From Arthrobacter sp. Soil763 (GTDB taxonomy: Bacteria > Actinomycetota > Actinomycetes > Actinomycetales > Micrococcaceae): DNA of 64,000 bases. A program made the translations under genes and the position numbers. Of the stretch, positions 8,702 to 17,768 are shown piece by piece. Under the pieces are notes generated by a model. It worked only from the letters and a program-made list of their open reading frames with translations. It was not told the origin of the DNA and did no database searches. The stretch covers positions 1 through 64,000 of the forward strand of contig NZ_LMSH01000006.1 in the NCBI RefSeq assembly GCF_001428365.1, given 5' to 3'. Positions within the stretch are counted from its first letter, which is position 1, and each line of letters opens with the position of its first letter.

Positions 8702-9811
8702 TTGCCGGAACAATCGGGCGACGTGAACCCCAACTGTGCCCGTACGCTTGGCGTGCTCGCCGAACCGGAGGTCACCGCCGAGTTTGCCGAGCGCAACGGA
8801 CGCGAAGTGGGCCATCTGCTTAACCTTGCGGATGAGAGCCACAACTGGTCCGTGGTGATCGAGTACCAGGATTTTACGGCCGGCGAGGGGCTGGCGCCGA
8901 TGCTGGACGCCTTGGCGAAGCATCGGATCCGCCGCGCATGGGATGTCATGGTCTGCCTGACCGATCTTCCAATTCGATTGGAGGGCCGGACCGTGGTCGC
9001 GGAAGTTGCGCTTAGAGAGCCGGTCTCCCTGGTTTCCTTGCCCGCGCTCGGCGCCGTCAACATCGACCGCCGGGTCCGTACCGCCGTCGCCGATCTCGGC
9101 TGGGCGATGCACCGCCACTTCGATCCCGACGATGACGCCGTAGAATTCGGCCCGCCCTCGCTAAACCAATCCAGGCGTATTGAGACCGCTGTTCTTGACG
9201 ACGGGCCGATCGGGTTCCGCTACGTCTCAGCAACCCGCCTCGGCCGAGGACGGCTGCTGGCGGGCATGCTGCGGGCGAACCGTCCTTGGCGGCTGGTCTT
9301 CGGATTGAGAAGCGCAATGGCTGCCGCGATCGCCACGGGCGCCTTTGGGCTCGTCACGGACACTATCTGGCAACTCGCAGACCTGCTGGGCGCGCCGAGG
9401 CTGACGTTGTTGATGGTCCTTTCGATCGGTTCGATGGTGATCTGGATCATCACCCAGCACGATCTGTGGGAAAGCCCCAGGCGCAACGATTCACTCGAAC
9501 GATACAAGGCTTCCTTGTACAACGTCTCTACAGTGTGGTCATTGATCATCGGCGTCGTGATCAGCTACGTCCTGCTGTTCGTGGCCGTGCTGCTCGCCGC
9601 GGCGTTCACTATCGACAACGCCCTCTTGGCGCTGATCCTGCAACATCCCGTAACTGTCTGGGACTTTGCGGAAGTCGCATGGATGACGACCTCGGCGGCG
9701 CTCATCGGTGGTGCGCTGGGTTCGGGATTCGAGTCAAAGGACGACATCCTTCGGGCGGCGTACGGCCAACGGGAACGTCATCGGCGCCAGTCGGCCGACG
9801 AAGGCGAATAA
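8702..9811 (+). CDS. Integral membrane protein with cytoplasmic N-domain
   Basis: A 369-residue protein starting at TTG behind a strong GGAGG (8691-8695). Residues 1-200 are soluble and alpha/beta in character. About four hydrophobic segments follow, at roughly 215-230, 235-255, 275-305 and 318-340, including LTLLMVLSIGSMVIWII and SLIIGVVISYVLLFVAVLL. The tail is charged. I do not recognise a named family; it resembles conserved actinobacterial membrane proteins of unknown function. It probably belongs to the stress cargo. Confidence 0.7.
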   Translation: MPEQSGDVNPNCARTLGVLAEPEVTAEFAERNGREVGHLLNLADESHNWSVVIEYQDFTAGEGLAPMLDALAKHRIRRAWDVMVCLTDLPIRLEGRTVVAEVALREPVSLVSLPALGAVNIDRRVRTAVADLGWAMHRHFDPDDDAVEFGPPSLNQSRRIETAVLDDGPIGFRYVSATRLGRGRLLAGMLRANRPWRLVFGLRSAMAAAIATGAFGLVTDTIWQLADLLGAPRLTLLMVLSIGSMVIWIITQHDLWESPRRNDSLERYKASLYNVSTVWSLIIGVVISYVLLFVAVLLAAAFTIDNALLALILQHPVTVWDFAEVAWMTTSAALIGGALGSGFESKDDILRAAYGQRERHRRQSADEGE

Positions 9812-10062
9812 TCCGGCCTTGCCGGAGACGGCCCAGCCTATCCTCGTTTCGCTTCTCCCACCGTCGCCTTCACGGCGTGCCCGGCCGCGATAAGGCTCGA
9901 CCTCGGGTCGTTGGCCGGCTTGTTGCCTGCGGAAGGATGCCAGGAGGTCAGTCAGGTTGTGACCGGCGGCCGGAGAACCGACGGTCAGCGCGCCCCAGCT
10001 GACCGGCCGGGGGTAGAATTTATTGGCGATCGAGAACCCTTGCAACACGAACACCCTATCTG

Positions 10063-10398
10063 TTGCAACGACGCGGCGCCTTGAACCTCGGTTTCGCAAC
10101 CCAAGCCCGCGGCGGGCAGCCTGTCCGTCTGGGCACTCAGGTAGCCACCGTCGACGAGTGTTTCGAAGCCATCATGGGCGAGCGGGGCATTGCGTTCACC
10201 CAGGCCTCCACCCAACGTTTCTACGACCGTCCGGGGCTGTCTTTCATCCCGGTCAGAGACGTCCCGCCCTCGCCGCTGTCGATTGCATGGCGCACTGACG
10301 TCAATGACGGGCTGGCACGCGAGTTCGTGGAGACCGCCCGGACCTTGGCCTCCTTCGGAGGCGTGCCAAACCTCGTCGACTCCCCTCTGTGGCTGTGA
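10063..10398 (+). pseudogene. LysR substrate-binding domain remnant
   Basis: The reading frame encodes the C-terminal part of a LysR-type regulator: GERGIAFTQASTQRFY, then RPGLSFIPVRDVPP and PLSIAWR, a recognisable end of the LysR effector domain. There is no N-terminal winged helix-turn-helix, and the stop codon at 10396-10398 lies inside the left terminal repeat of the IS21 element. The gene is therefore broken at the 5' side and cut at the 3' side by the insertion. The preceding 9812-10062 holds no convincing gene, only a TTGCAAC/GTTGCAA inverted repeat near 10039-10068. Confidence 0.65.
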
Positions 10399-10483
10399 CA
10401 GGTTTATATGGCCCCGGCAGGACGGTTATTTCCGGCCCCACTTCATGACTCGCCGGGCACCTGTGGCGGTTATTTGTGGCCCC
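10394..10483 (+). repeat. IS21 left end with repeated GGCCCC boxes
   Basis: After the terminal TGTGACA there are three related boxes: GGTTTATATGGCCCC (10401-10415), GGTTATTTCCGGCCCC (10424-10439) and GGTTATTTGTGGCCCC (10468-10483). Multiple terminal repeats of this kind are the known transposase-binding layout of IS21-family ends. Confidence 0.75.
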
Positions 10484-10535
10484 ACCTTCAACGTTGGATT
10501 CATCACTGGATGGATGCGGCGGAAGGCTGGTCTGG

Positions 10536-12212
10536 ATGGAGTCGAGAGTGGAGTTGTTCGCGCGGATTCGAAGGGACGCCCGGGTTGAGGGCCTGTCGGT
10601 TCGTGCGTTGGCGGTTCGGTACGGGGTTCACAGGCGAACGGTAAGGCAGGCACTGGATTCAGCTGCCCCTCCGGAGCGTAAACAGAGACAAGGCGTGTCC
10701 TGGAGGCTGGAGCCCTTCAAGGGCGCGATCGATGCGATGCTGACCGAGGACACGACGGCGCCGCGGAAGCAGCGCCATACTGCACGCAGGATTTTGGCCC
10801 GGCTCATCGAAGAGCACGGTGCGCCGGAGCTGTCGTATTCGACGGTGCGGGATTATGTGCGGGTCCGCCGCGCCCAGATCGATGTGGAGGCCGGCCGCCG
10901 GGTTGAGGTGTTCGTTCCCCAGGAACACGCCCCCGGAGCGGAAGCCGAGGTGGACTTCGGTGAAGTCTGGATCATGCTGAACGGGGTGAAGACGAAGTGC
11001 CACATGTTCATCTTCCGGTTATCACATTCGGGCAGGGCCATCCACCGGATCTACCCGACCCAGGCTCAGGAAGCCTTTCTTGAAGGCCACGTGGAGGCCT
11101 TCAAAGTTCTGGGCGGCGTCCCGACTAAACATATCCGCTATGACAACCTCACCAGTGCTGTAACCGCTGTGGTGTTCGGCCAGGGCCGGCAGCGCCGGGA
11201 GAACGACAGATGGGTGTTGTTCCGTTCCCACTACGGCTTCGACCCCTTCTATTGCCAGCCCGGCATCGCCGGGGCCCACGAAAAGGGCGGGGTTGAAGGT
11301 GAGGTGGGCTGGTTCCGCCGCAACCGGCTTTCACCGATGCCGGTTGCTGACTCCCTGGACGAGCTCAACGACCGGATCCGCAAATGGGAAGCCCAGGACG
11401 AGGACAGGAGGATCAATGACAGGATCCGCACCATAGGCCAGGACTTCGAGATCGAACGGCCGTTCCTGGCCCCGTTGCCGGCAGAGGAATTTGATCCGGG
11501 TCTGGCGCTGAACCCGAGGGTCGACAGGTCCTCGATGGTCACCGTCCGGATGGTGAAGTATTCCGTCCCGGCCCGGTTCATCGGCCGGAGGGTCCGGGTG
11601 TCATTGCGGGCGTCCGAGGTCGTGGTGTTCGATGGCCGCACCGTGGTCGCCAGGCATCAGCGGCTCGCCGCCCGGTCCGGGCAGTCGGTCCAGCTGGACC
11701 ACTATCTCGAGGTCCTCAAAACCAAGCCCGGCGCCCTTCCAGGCTCCACCGCTTTGGCCCGGGCGCGAGAGTCCGGGACGTTCAGCAGCGCGCACGAGGC
11801 ATTCTGGGCCGCCTCCCGCCGGGTCAACGGCGACGCCGACGGGACCCGTGAACTCATCGACGTCCTGCTCCTCCACCGGTCCATGGACGCCTGCGACATC
11901 CACGCAGGCATCGCCGCGGCCCTCGTAGTGGGCGCGGTCAGCGCCGACGTCGTCGCGGTCGAAGCCCGCAGACACGCCACGACATCTTGCCGGGGCGGGG
12001 CCAGTTCGGACCGTCATCCCCGTGTTCATGCTGAAGAGAAGGTGCAACGAGTTGTCAGTCTCACCCAGCGCCGCCTCATGGACCCCGTCGCCGTCATCGC
12101 CGGGCTGCCACCTGATAGCCGGCCCCTGCCATCGGTCCGCGCCTATGACGAGCTGCTGGCCAAACGTTCGGAACACCCCGCAGGAACCGCGTCAAAGGAG
12201 AACATCTCATGA
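10536..12212 (+). CDS. istA: IS21 transposase IstA
   Basis: A 558-residue transposase. The N-terminal helix-turn-helix includes GLSVRALAVRYGVHRRTVRQ. The DDE core starts at EAEVDFGEVW (first Asp), continues through KHIRYDNLTSAV (second Asp) and ends at GAHEKGGVEGEVGWFRR (Glu), so all catalytic positions are present. ATG 10536 was chosen because GGCGGAAGG precedes it and an upstream ATG would read through the terminal repeats. The stop overlaps the istB start (ATGA), as normal for IS21. It appears intact. Confidence 0.9.
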   Translation: MESRVELFARIRRDARVEGLSVRALAVRYGVHRRTVRQALDSAAPPERKQRQGVSWRLEPFKGAIDAMLTEDTTAPRKQRHTARRILARLIEEHGAPELSYSTVRDYVRVRRAQIDVEAGRRVEVFVPQEHAPGAEAEVDFGEVWIMLNGVKTKCHMFIFRLSHSGRAIHRIYPTQAQEAFLEGHVEAFKVLGGVPTKHIRYDNLTSAVTAVVFGQGRQRRENDRWVLFRSHYGFDPFYCQPGIAGAHEKGGVEGEVGWFRRNRLSPMPVADSLDELNDRIRKWEAQDEDRRINDRIRTIGQDFEIERPFLAPLPAEEFDPGLALNPRVDRSSMVTVRMVKYSVPARFIGRRVRVSLRASEVVVFDGRTVVARHQRLAARSGQSVQLDHYLEVLKTKPGALPGSTALARARESGTFSSAHEAFWAASRRVNGDADGTRELIDVLLLHRSMDACDIHAGIAAALVVGAVSADVVAVEARRHATTSCRGGASSDRHPRVHAEEKVQRVVSLTQRRLMDPVAVIAGLPPDSRPLPSVRAYDELLAKRSEHPAGTASKENIS

Positions 12213-13111
12213 GCCCCACCGCACCGGCGACCACCATCACCCCGGCCCTGCGCCGGCGGCGAGGCCTGACCGAACAGGCAGCGGTTGCCGCCGTGGACCA
12301 GGCCTGCCGCCGACTGCGCCTGCCCACCATCCGGGCAGTCCTCGATGAAGGCCTCGCCGTCGCGGGGAAGGAACAACTCTCCTACCAAGGCTTCCTGGCC
12401 GAACTGCTGCTGGCCGAGTGCGACGACAGGGACCGGCGCTCCTCGATCCGGCGCGTGAAAGCCGCGAACTTTCCCCGGGACAAGTGGCTCGGGGACTTTG
12501 ACTTCGACGCGAACCCGAACATCAATTCCGCCACCATCCACACCCTGGCCACCGGAGAATGGATCCGCAAAGGACAACCCCTCTGCCTGATTGGGGACTC
12601 CGGAACCGGCAAATCCCACCTGCTCATCGGACTCGGCACCGCCGCCGCGGAGAAGGGCTACCGAGTCAAATACACCCTCGCCACCCGACTCGTGAACGAA
12701 CTCATCGAAGCCGCAGACGAGAAGGTCCTGGCCAAGACCATAGCCCGCTACGGCCGCGTGGACCTGCTCTGCATCGACGAGCTTGGCTACATGGAACTTG
12801 ACCGTCGAGGCGCCGAACTCCTCTTCCAGGTCCTCAGCGACCGTGAGGAGAAAAACTCCATCGCCATCGCCTCCAACGAATCGTTCTCCGGCTGGACCAA
12901 AACCTTCACCGACCCGCGCCTCTGCGCCGCCATCGTGGACCGGCTGACCTTCAACGGCACCATCATCGAAACCGGCACCGACTCCTATCGCCTGGCCCAT
13001 GGCATCGCGCGTAGAAGTTCGGAACAGGTGAACAACCCCGCTGCAGGAACCCAAGGTCCCCACGGAGGTGAATCCGACCTCATGCCACGGGCGCCGGCAG
13101 GCACTCGGTGA
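12209..13111 (+). CDS. istB: IS21 helper ATPase IstB
   Basis: A 300-residue AAA+ ATPase. Walker A is GDSGTGKS near residues 130-137, Walker B LLCIDELGYM near 190, and sensor regions include SNESFSGW and the conserved ending TDSYRLAH. IstB assists IstA target selection. After RLAH the last 40 residues do not look like the usual short IstB tail, which suggests that the 3' end was joined to foreign DNA, consistent with the extra genes between istB and the right end of the element. Confidence 0.9.
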   Translation: MSPTAPATTITPALRRRRGLTEQAAVAAVDQACRRLRLPTIRAVLDEGLAVAGKEQLSYQGFLAELLLAECDDRDRRSSIRRVKAANFPRDKWLGDFDFDANPNINSATIHTLATGEWIRKGQPLCLIGDSGTGKSHLLIGLGTAAAEKGYRVKYTLATRLVNELIEAADEKVLAKTIARYGRVDLLCIDELGYMELDRRGAELLFQVLSDREEKNSIAIASNESFSGWTKTFTDPRLCAAIVDRLTFNGTIIETGTDSYRLAHGIARRSSEQVNNPAAGTQGPHGGESDLMPRAPAGTR

Positions 13112-13174
13112 CTCCCCTCGAAACTTTCCCCAAAAGTAACCGATACGGCATCCGCGTGGGGTAGTTTGATCGCT

Positions 13175-13582
13175 ATGTTGATCGGATTCAAGAATTTCAT
13201 CATGAAGGGCAACGTCGTAGACCTTGCCGTCGCCGTCGTGATTGGTGCCGCCTTCGGTGCCGTAGTCACGGCCCTAGTCCAAAGCGTTCTCATGCCGTTC
13301 ATTGCGGCCCTGGTCGGATCTCCGAACTTCGATAGTTTCGCCGTCGTGACCCTCAACGGAAACGACATCAAATTCGGTGTCCTGCTCACGGCAATTGTTA
13401 ACTTCGTGCTCGTGGCGGCAGCCATTTACTTCGTCATCGTCGTGCCCATGAACCACATGGTCGAGCGCCGCAACCGGCGCCTCGGCATCAACCCGGACGT
13501 CAAGGAAGAAGCGGCCGAAGACCCCCAGATTGCCCTGCTTACGGAAATCCGGGATTCCCTCCGGCAAGACCGCAGGCCCTAA
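13175..13582 (+). CDS. mscL: Large-conductance mechanosensitive channel MscL
   Basis: A 135-residue MscL. The N-terminus LIGFKNFIMKGNVVDLAVAV matches the family start, giving ATG 13175 rather than a TTG three codons upstream. TM1 spans about 14-40 and TM2 about 70-92, with NMxxERRNRR after TM2 and a coiled C-terminal bundle. MscL opens under membrane tension to release osmolytes on hypo-osmotic shock. It lies inside the IS21 termini and fits the stress theme of the cargo. Regulation is not visible. Confidence 0.95.
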   Translation: MLIGFKNFIMKGNVVDLAVAVVIGAAFGAVVTALVQSVLMPFIAALVGSPNFDSFAVVTLNGNDIKFGVLLTAIVNFVLVAAAIYFVIVVPMNHMVERRNRRLGINPDVKEEAAEDPQIALLTEIRDSLRQDRRP

Positions 13583-13777
13583 TCAAGCCGGCGTACCCGA
13601 ACCCCGCCAAAATCCGCTGTCAGCGCTGAACCGCGGCGCAATTGCTTCGGCACGCTCACGTTCCACAGACCGACGCTGCGATAGCGTGTCTCTCAGCGGC
13701 GCAGGGATAAATCCGGGCGTTCGTGCAGCCGCAGGCTGGCTGGGCTTGTTTTCCGTCATCGATGAAAGGACATGAAA

Positions 13778-13999
13778 ATGGCTGTTTCGATTGAATTGGG
13801 CAAGGCATTGGACAAGGGCTACGAGAACTCGACTCTGGACGAGGTCCTTTCGGCCCCGCCCTCGGCTCTTGCCGGACTGACCGAAAAGCACGACGAACTG
13901 CTTGCCGGTATGGGAATCAAAACCATCCGCGATCTGGGAAGCAACAAATACTTCGCTACGGCAGGGGTACTGGTCGCACTCTCCGGCAAGGTTGGGTAG
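13778..13999 (+). CDS. Small helix-hairpin-helix-like protein
   Basis: A 73-residue protein that is all-helical in character. The segment LLAGMGIKTIRDLGSNKY looks like a helix-hairpin-helix element as found in DNA-binding or scaffold proteins. ATG 13778 sits seven bases after AAAGGA; the ATG two codons earlier is too close to that site. It is followed by a strong terminator. I do not recognise a named family. Confidence 0.6.
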   Translation: MAVSIELGKALDKGYENSTLDEVLSAPPSALAGLTEKHDELLAGMGIKTIRDLGSNKYFATAGVLVALSGKVG

Positions 14000-14028
14000 T
14001 CGGTCTGGACTGTTAGCGCGTCTAACTG

Positions 14029-14067
14029 AAAGGGTCCGGCCCGGCGCACGCCGGGTCGGACCTTTTC
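14029..14067 (+). terminator. Intrinsic terminator after small gene
   Basis: A long GC-rich stem with 5' arm AAAGGGTCCG...CCGGC and 3' arm GCCGG...CGGACCTTTT, with a short GCAC-type loop, ends in TTTTCC. It closes the passenger-gene transcript inside the IS21 unit. Confidence 0.8.
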
Positions 14068-14238
14068 CATTCCAGAATGGATTTCTCCCACTCAAGAGAT
14101 CTGACATGCTAGCAACGACGGCGCCCCGACTCCATACCCCCGACCGGCATCTGCCGTTCCCCCGGGCGATACAGGAACCCTTAGCCAACCGGTGCGAAAA
14201 CCGTCCCGCGAGCCCGAGACCCACAACAACGTTCCGTG

Positions 14239-14289
14239 AACCTGGGGCCACTTTCAATCGCCCCTCTGGGGCCAAAAATACTTGACACA
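14239..14289 (-). repeat. IS21 right end
   Basis: Two GGGGCC boxes (14244-14249 and 14268-14273) precede the terminal CTTGACACA. The reverse complement of this segment aligns with the left terminus at 10394, including TATTT..GGCCCC. It is the outer boundary of the IS21 unit. Confidence 0.7.
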
Positions 14290-14348
14290 ATCACCTCTGC
14301 CTGCCTCGCTATCCTCTTCGCTCCAGTCCAATTAGCGCGGCCCATAAG

Positions 14349-14380
14349 GGACGACGGCGGGAAACCGTACGCCGTCGTCC
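14349..14380 (-). terminator. Terminator of the chaperone operon
   Basis: A perfect 10-base stem GGACGACGGC (14349-14358) with GCCGTCGTCC (14371-14380) and a 12-base loop lies just after the thioredoxin stop. On the minus strand it is followed by CTTATGG, so the T-tract is weak. It probably ends the dnaK-to-trx operon. Confidence 0.6.
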
Positions 14381-14392
14381 GCTGTTCTTCAG

Positions 14393-14821
14393 CTACTTCG
14401 TGAGGGCCTCTTCCAACCAGGACCTCAGCACGGGGGCTGGAGCTGCGCCGGCCTGCCTCGCGACGATCTTGCCGTCGACGATAACCATCAAGGTTGGCAC
14501 TGCCTGAATCGAGAATCTGGCCGAGAGCTGCGGCGAGTGGTCCACATCGACCTTCACAAGTTTGATCTGCCCCGCCCGTTCGTGTGCCAACTGGTCCAGC
14601 ACCGGGCTCACCATCCGGCAGGGTCCGCACCACACCGCCCAGAAGTCCACCAGTACCGGAACACCGGACCGCTCGGCGATCTCGCCGAAGTCGTCGTCGC
14701 CCGCTTCAACCACCCAGGGAAGCTCCCGGTGGCAATTCCCGCAGCGTGGCCGGCCTTCGGCGGCAGCCGGAACGCGGTTGGATTTGCCGCAGTGGGGACA
14801 CTTGATGATTGCCTTATTCAT
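14393..14821 (-). CDS. trxC: Thioredoxin 2 (zinc-ribbon thioredoxin)
   Basis: A 142-residue thioredoxin of the TrxC/Trx2 type. An N-terminal zinc ribbon uses C8, C11, C27 and C30, and the thioredoxin fold carries the WCGPC active site (C65, C68) and a cis-proline in VPTLMV. It reduces protein disulphides; Trx2-type proteins act in oxidative stress. It is the last gene of the chaperone operon: its ATG overlaps the clpB stop as ATGA, so translation is coupled. This pairing of a Clp disaggregase with a thioredoxin recalls the heat-resistance loci of proteobacteria. Confidence 0.9.
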   Translation of the reverse strand: MNKAIIKCPHCGKSNRVPAAAEGRPRCGNCHRELPWVVEAGDDDFGEIAERSGVPVLVDFWAVWCGPCRMVSPVLDQLAHERAGQIKLVKVDVDHSPQLSARFSIQAVPTLMVIVDGKIVARQAGAAPAPVLRSWLEEALTK

Positions 14822-17454
14822 GCGGTTCCGGCCTCTTCCATTTCCCTAGTGGTGTAGTCCACCGAGAGCTCACCGTCGGCTGCTGTCACCGTCACGACTC
14901 CCCCCTCGGCGATGCTGCCGCGCAGGAGGGCCCGGCCCACCTCCGTTTCCACTACACGGGAGATAAAGCGGCGCAGTGGTCGGGCTCCGTAGATCGGATC
15001 GAAGCCACGTTCGGCAATCAGCAGGCGCGCCTCCTCGGTCAGGTGCAGTTCGACCTGCTGCTCGGCCAGGCGCTGCCGCAGCTGTTCGAACTGCAGGTCC
15101 ACAATGCGTTCGATCTGCGGCAGACCGAGAGGCGCAAACAGCACGATATCGTCCACTCGGTTCAGGAACTCGGGGCGGAAGTGGCCCCGGAGTTCGCCCA
15201 TCACCAGGCTCCGTGCCTGCTCGGTGATCGTTCCGCCTTCGGTGGAACCCTCAAGGAGATATTGGGAACCGATATTGGAGGTCATGATGATCACGGTATT
15301 GCGGAAATCAACGGTGCGGCCCTGGGAGTCCGTAACCCTGCCGTCGTCCAGGACCTGCAAAAGGGTGTTGAAGATATCCGGGTGCGCCTTTTCCACTTCG
15401 TCGAACAGCACCACCGAGTACGGTTTGCGGCGTACGGCCTCGGTGAGCTGGCCACCCTCGTCGTAGCCGATATAGCCCGGAGGGGCACCCAATAGCCGGC
15501 TCACGGTGTGGCGCTCTTGGTACTCGCTCATGTCCAGCCGGATCATCGCGCTTTCGCTGTCGAAAAGGGCAGCGGCAAGAGCCTTGGCGAGTTCGGTCTT
15601 GCCGACGCCGGTCGGTCCCAGGAAGATGAACGATCCGATGGGCCGACGCGGGTCGCGGATGCCGGAGCGGGCGCGGATGATGGCATCCGTGACCGCACTG
15701 ATTGCTTCTTCCTGGCCGATTACGCGGGCGCGCAGGATCTCGTCCAAATGCAGTACTTTCTCACGTTCGCCCTGCTTCAGCCGTGTCACCGGTATGCCTG
15801 TCCAGGCCGCGACGATGTCGGCGATCTCGTCCTCCGTCACCACCTCGCGGAGCAGGCGTTTCTCCCCCTGTTTCGCGGTCAGCCGTTCCTCCTCGGCGGC
15901 CAGGCGCCGTTCGAGGTCGGCGAGTCTGCCGTAGCGTAGCTCCGCTGCCCGGTTGAGGTCGTAGTTCCGCTCTGCTTCCTCAGCGTCCTGCCGCACCCGC
16001 TCGAGTTCACTGCGGATTTCCTGCAGCTTGCGGATCGCCAGGCGCTCGGCTTCCCATTGGGCCCGCTTCGCGTCGGCCTCGCCGCGTAGGTCCGCCAATT
16101 CGCGCCTCAGCTCCTCGAGCCGGGTCTTGCTGGCCGGATCGGACTCCTTCGACAGGGCCGCCTCTTCTATTTCGAGCCGCGTGACCTTCCGGGTGAGCTC
16201 ATCCAGTTCCGCCGGCATCGAATCAATCTCCGTCCGCAGCCGGGCGCACGCCTCATCCACCAGGTCAATCGCCTTGTCCGGGAGGAACCGGTCAGTGATG
16301 TACCGGTGGGATAGGGTGGCTGCAGCCACCAGAGCACTATCCTGGATCCTTACGCCGTGGAAGACCTCAAGCCGCTCCCGGAGCCCGCGAAGAATGGAAA
16401 TGGCATCCTCCACGTCGGGTTCCTCAACCAGGACCGGCTGGAAGCGGCGTTCCAGAGCCGCATCCGATTCAATGTGTTTGCGGTATTCGTCGAGCGTGGT
16501 CGCCCCGATCATGTGGAGCTCCCCGCGGGCGAGCATCGGCTTGAGCATGTTCCCGGCGTCCATCGACCCCTCGCTCGCTCCTGCCCCGACGACGGTGTGC
16601 AGCTCGTCGACGAAGAGCAGGATCCTTCCCTCCGCCGCCAAGACCTCGGCGAGCACCGCCTTCAGCCGCTCCTCGAACTCGCCGCGGTACTTGGCACCTG
16701 CCACGAGGGCGCTCAGGTCGAGCGAAAAGATGGTCTTGTCCTTCAGCCCTTCCGGCACGTCCTGGCGGACGATCCGTTGGGCCAGTCCCTCCACAATGGC
16801 CGTCTTGCCGACGCCTGGCTCCCCGATCAGTACCGGGTTGTTCTTGGTCTTGCGGGAAAGTATCTGCACGACCCGCCGGATCTCGGCGTCGCGGCCAATG
16901 ACCGGATCCAGTTTTCCGGTGCGCGCGTCCGTCACCAGATCGCGGCCGTATTTCTCCAGCGCCTCGTACGTCTGTTCCGGTGTCGCGGACGTGACGCGCT
17001 GGTTTCCCCTGATCTGCGTCAGGACCGAGAGAAACGCCTCGCGGGTGATGCCGTGCTCGGCCAGCACCCTGCCGGCCGCCGTGGACCGGCCTTCCTCCGC
17101 CAGCGCCACCAGCAGGTGCTCCACCGAAACGTACTCGTCCTTAAGCCGCTTGGCTTCCCGTTCAGCAGCATCGAGGAGTGTGCCCAGCCTGCGGCTTACA
17201 TACACCTGGCCCGGCGCCGCCCCCGGTCCCGTGACCTTCGGCTTGCGCCTCAGCTCTGCCTCGACCGCCGTCTTCAACTCGTTCACGTCAACCTGCATGC
17301 CCACGAGCAGCCGCGGAACCAGTCCCCCCTCCTGCTCGAGCAAGGCCGCCAGCAGATGCTCGCCGTCCGTTTCGGTATGGCCGTGTTGCTGGGCGATCCG
17401 CTGGGCCGCGGCCAAGGCCTCCTGCGACTTCTGCGTCAAACTCTCCATATTCAT
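14818..17454 (-). CDS. clpB: ClpB-type AAA+ disaggregase
   Basis: An 878-residue Hsp100. It has a Clp N-domain (1-145), AAA1 with Walker A GEPGVGKT and Walker [10 protein letters not shown], a coiled-coil middle domain (about 400-530), and AAA2 with [14 protein letters not shown] and [10 protein letters not shown]. With DnaK it extracts polypeptides from aggregates. Length and middle domain are as in ClpB; there is no ClpP-binding loop I can recognise. It starts with ATGA overlapping the stop of the CbpM-like gene. It is likely an extra, plasmid-borne copy. Confidence in the family is very high. Confidence 0.97.
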   Translation of the reverse strand: MNMESLTQKSQEALAAAQRIAQQHGHTETDGEHLLAALLEQEGGLVPRLLVGMQVDVNELKTAVEAELRRKPKVTGPGAAPGQVYVSRRLGTLLDAAEREAKRLKDEYVSVEHLLVALAEEGRSTAAGRVLAEHGITREAFLSVLTQIRGNQRVTSATPEQTYEALEKYGRDLVTDARTGKLDPVIGRDAEIRRVVQILSRKTKNNPVLIGEPGVGKTAIVEGLAQRIVRQDVPEGLKDKTIFSLDLSALVAGAKYRGEFEERLKAVLAEVLAAEGRILLFVDELHTVVGAGASEGSMDAGNMLKPMLARGELHMIGATTLDEYRKHIESDAALERRFQPVLVEEPDVEDAISILRGLRERLEVFHGVRIQDSALVAAATLSHRYITDRFLPDKAIDLVDEACARLRTEIDSMPAELDELTRKVTRLEIEEAALSKESDPASKTRLEELRRELADLRGEADAKRAQWEAERLAIRKLQEIRSELERVRQDAEEAERNYDLNRAAELRYGRLADLERRLAAEEERLTAKQGEKRLLREVVTEDEIADIVAAWTGIPVTRLKQGEREKVLHLDEILRARVIGQEEAISAVTDAIIRARSGIRDPRRPIGSFIFLGPTGVGKTELAKALAAALFDSESAMIRLDMSEYQERHTVSRLLGAPPGYIGYDEGGQLTEAVRRKPYSVVLFDEVEKAHPDIFNTLLQVLDDGRVTDSQGRTVDFRNTVIIMTSNIGSQYLLEGSTEGGTITEQARSLVMGELRGHFRPEFLNRVDDIVLFAPLGLPQIERIVDLQFEQLRQRLAEQQVELHLTEEARLLIAERGFDPIYGARPLRRFISRVVETEVGRALLRGSIAEGGVVTVTAADGELSVDYTTREMEEAGTA

Positions 17455-17768
17455 CGCGAAGTAGTCCTTTCCACCTGCGTGATTTCAACCAATCGTCGTT
17501 CAAGAGCGTCCACCCGCGCCAAGAGGTCCAGTACCAACGGTATTGCCGCGTAGTTCAGCGACAGCTCCGCGTGCAGCCGCAGGACCCGGGCGATCAGTTC
17601 CGGGGTTCGCGGACTGAACCAGGGTCCGCCGGGAGCATCACCGCCTAGCGGTCGAATCAGATCCAGCTCCACGAACCGCCTGACGATGTCGGGGTGGACG
17701 CCGCTGCTGCGTGCCACCGCCTCGAGATTCAGGCGCCACGGGTAGGCGAGAGCATACACTTCGCTCAT
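17451..17768 (-). CDS. CbpM/HspR-like chaperone modulator
   Basis: A 105-residue MerR-like protein. Residues 12-45 form a winged-helix-like segment ([24 protein letters not shown]), followed by a coiled coil to the C-terminus. CbpM proteins bind the J-domain of CbpA and modulate it; HspR, a relative, represses dnaK operons. The position between dnaJ and clpB supports either role. Both ends overlap the neighbouring genes by four bases. I could not find clear HAIR repeats upstream of dnaK, so I favour a CbpM-type function. Confidence 0.75.
   Translation of the reverse strand: MSEVYALAYPWRLNLEAVARSSGVHPDIVRRFVELDLIRPLGGDAPGGPWFSPRTPELIARVLRLHAELSLNYAAIPLVLDLLARVDALERRLVEITQVERTTSR

Larger units (their letters stand above)
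10394..14289 (+). mobile_element. IS21-family element with passenger genes
   Basis: The left end TGTGACAGGTTTATATGGCC (10394 onward) and the reverse complement of the right end TGTGTCAAGTATTTTTGGCC (ending 14289) align with few mismatches and define a 3.9-kb unit. istA and istB occupy 10536-13111. About 1.1 kb containing mscL and a small gene lies between istB and the right repeat, whereas typical IS21 elements are about 2.5 kb. No clear target duplication was found. It could be a true cargo-bearing unit, or two IS remnants flanking captured genes. Confidence 0.65.

Noticed and set aside
9734..10099. A 121-residue minus-strand frame overlapping the membrane-protein gene end
   Set aside because: Part of it (FSIANKFYPRPVSWGAL) looks protein-like, but it overlaps a better gene and has no start signal; possibly a decayed gene divergent from the LysR remnant.
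16028..17464. Long plus-strand frames opposite clpB
   Set aside because: These are shadow frames of a highly conserved ClpB; serine/arginine-rich translation without any domain.
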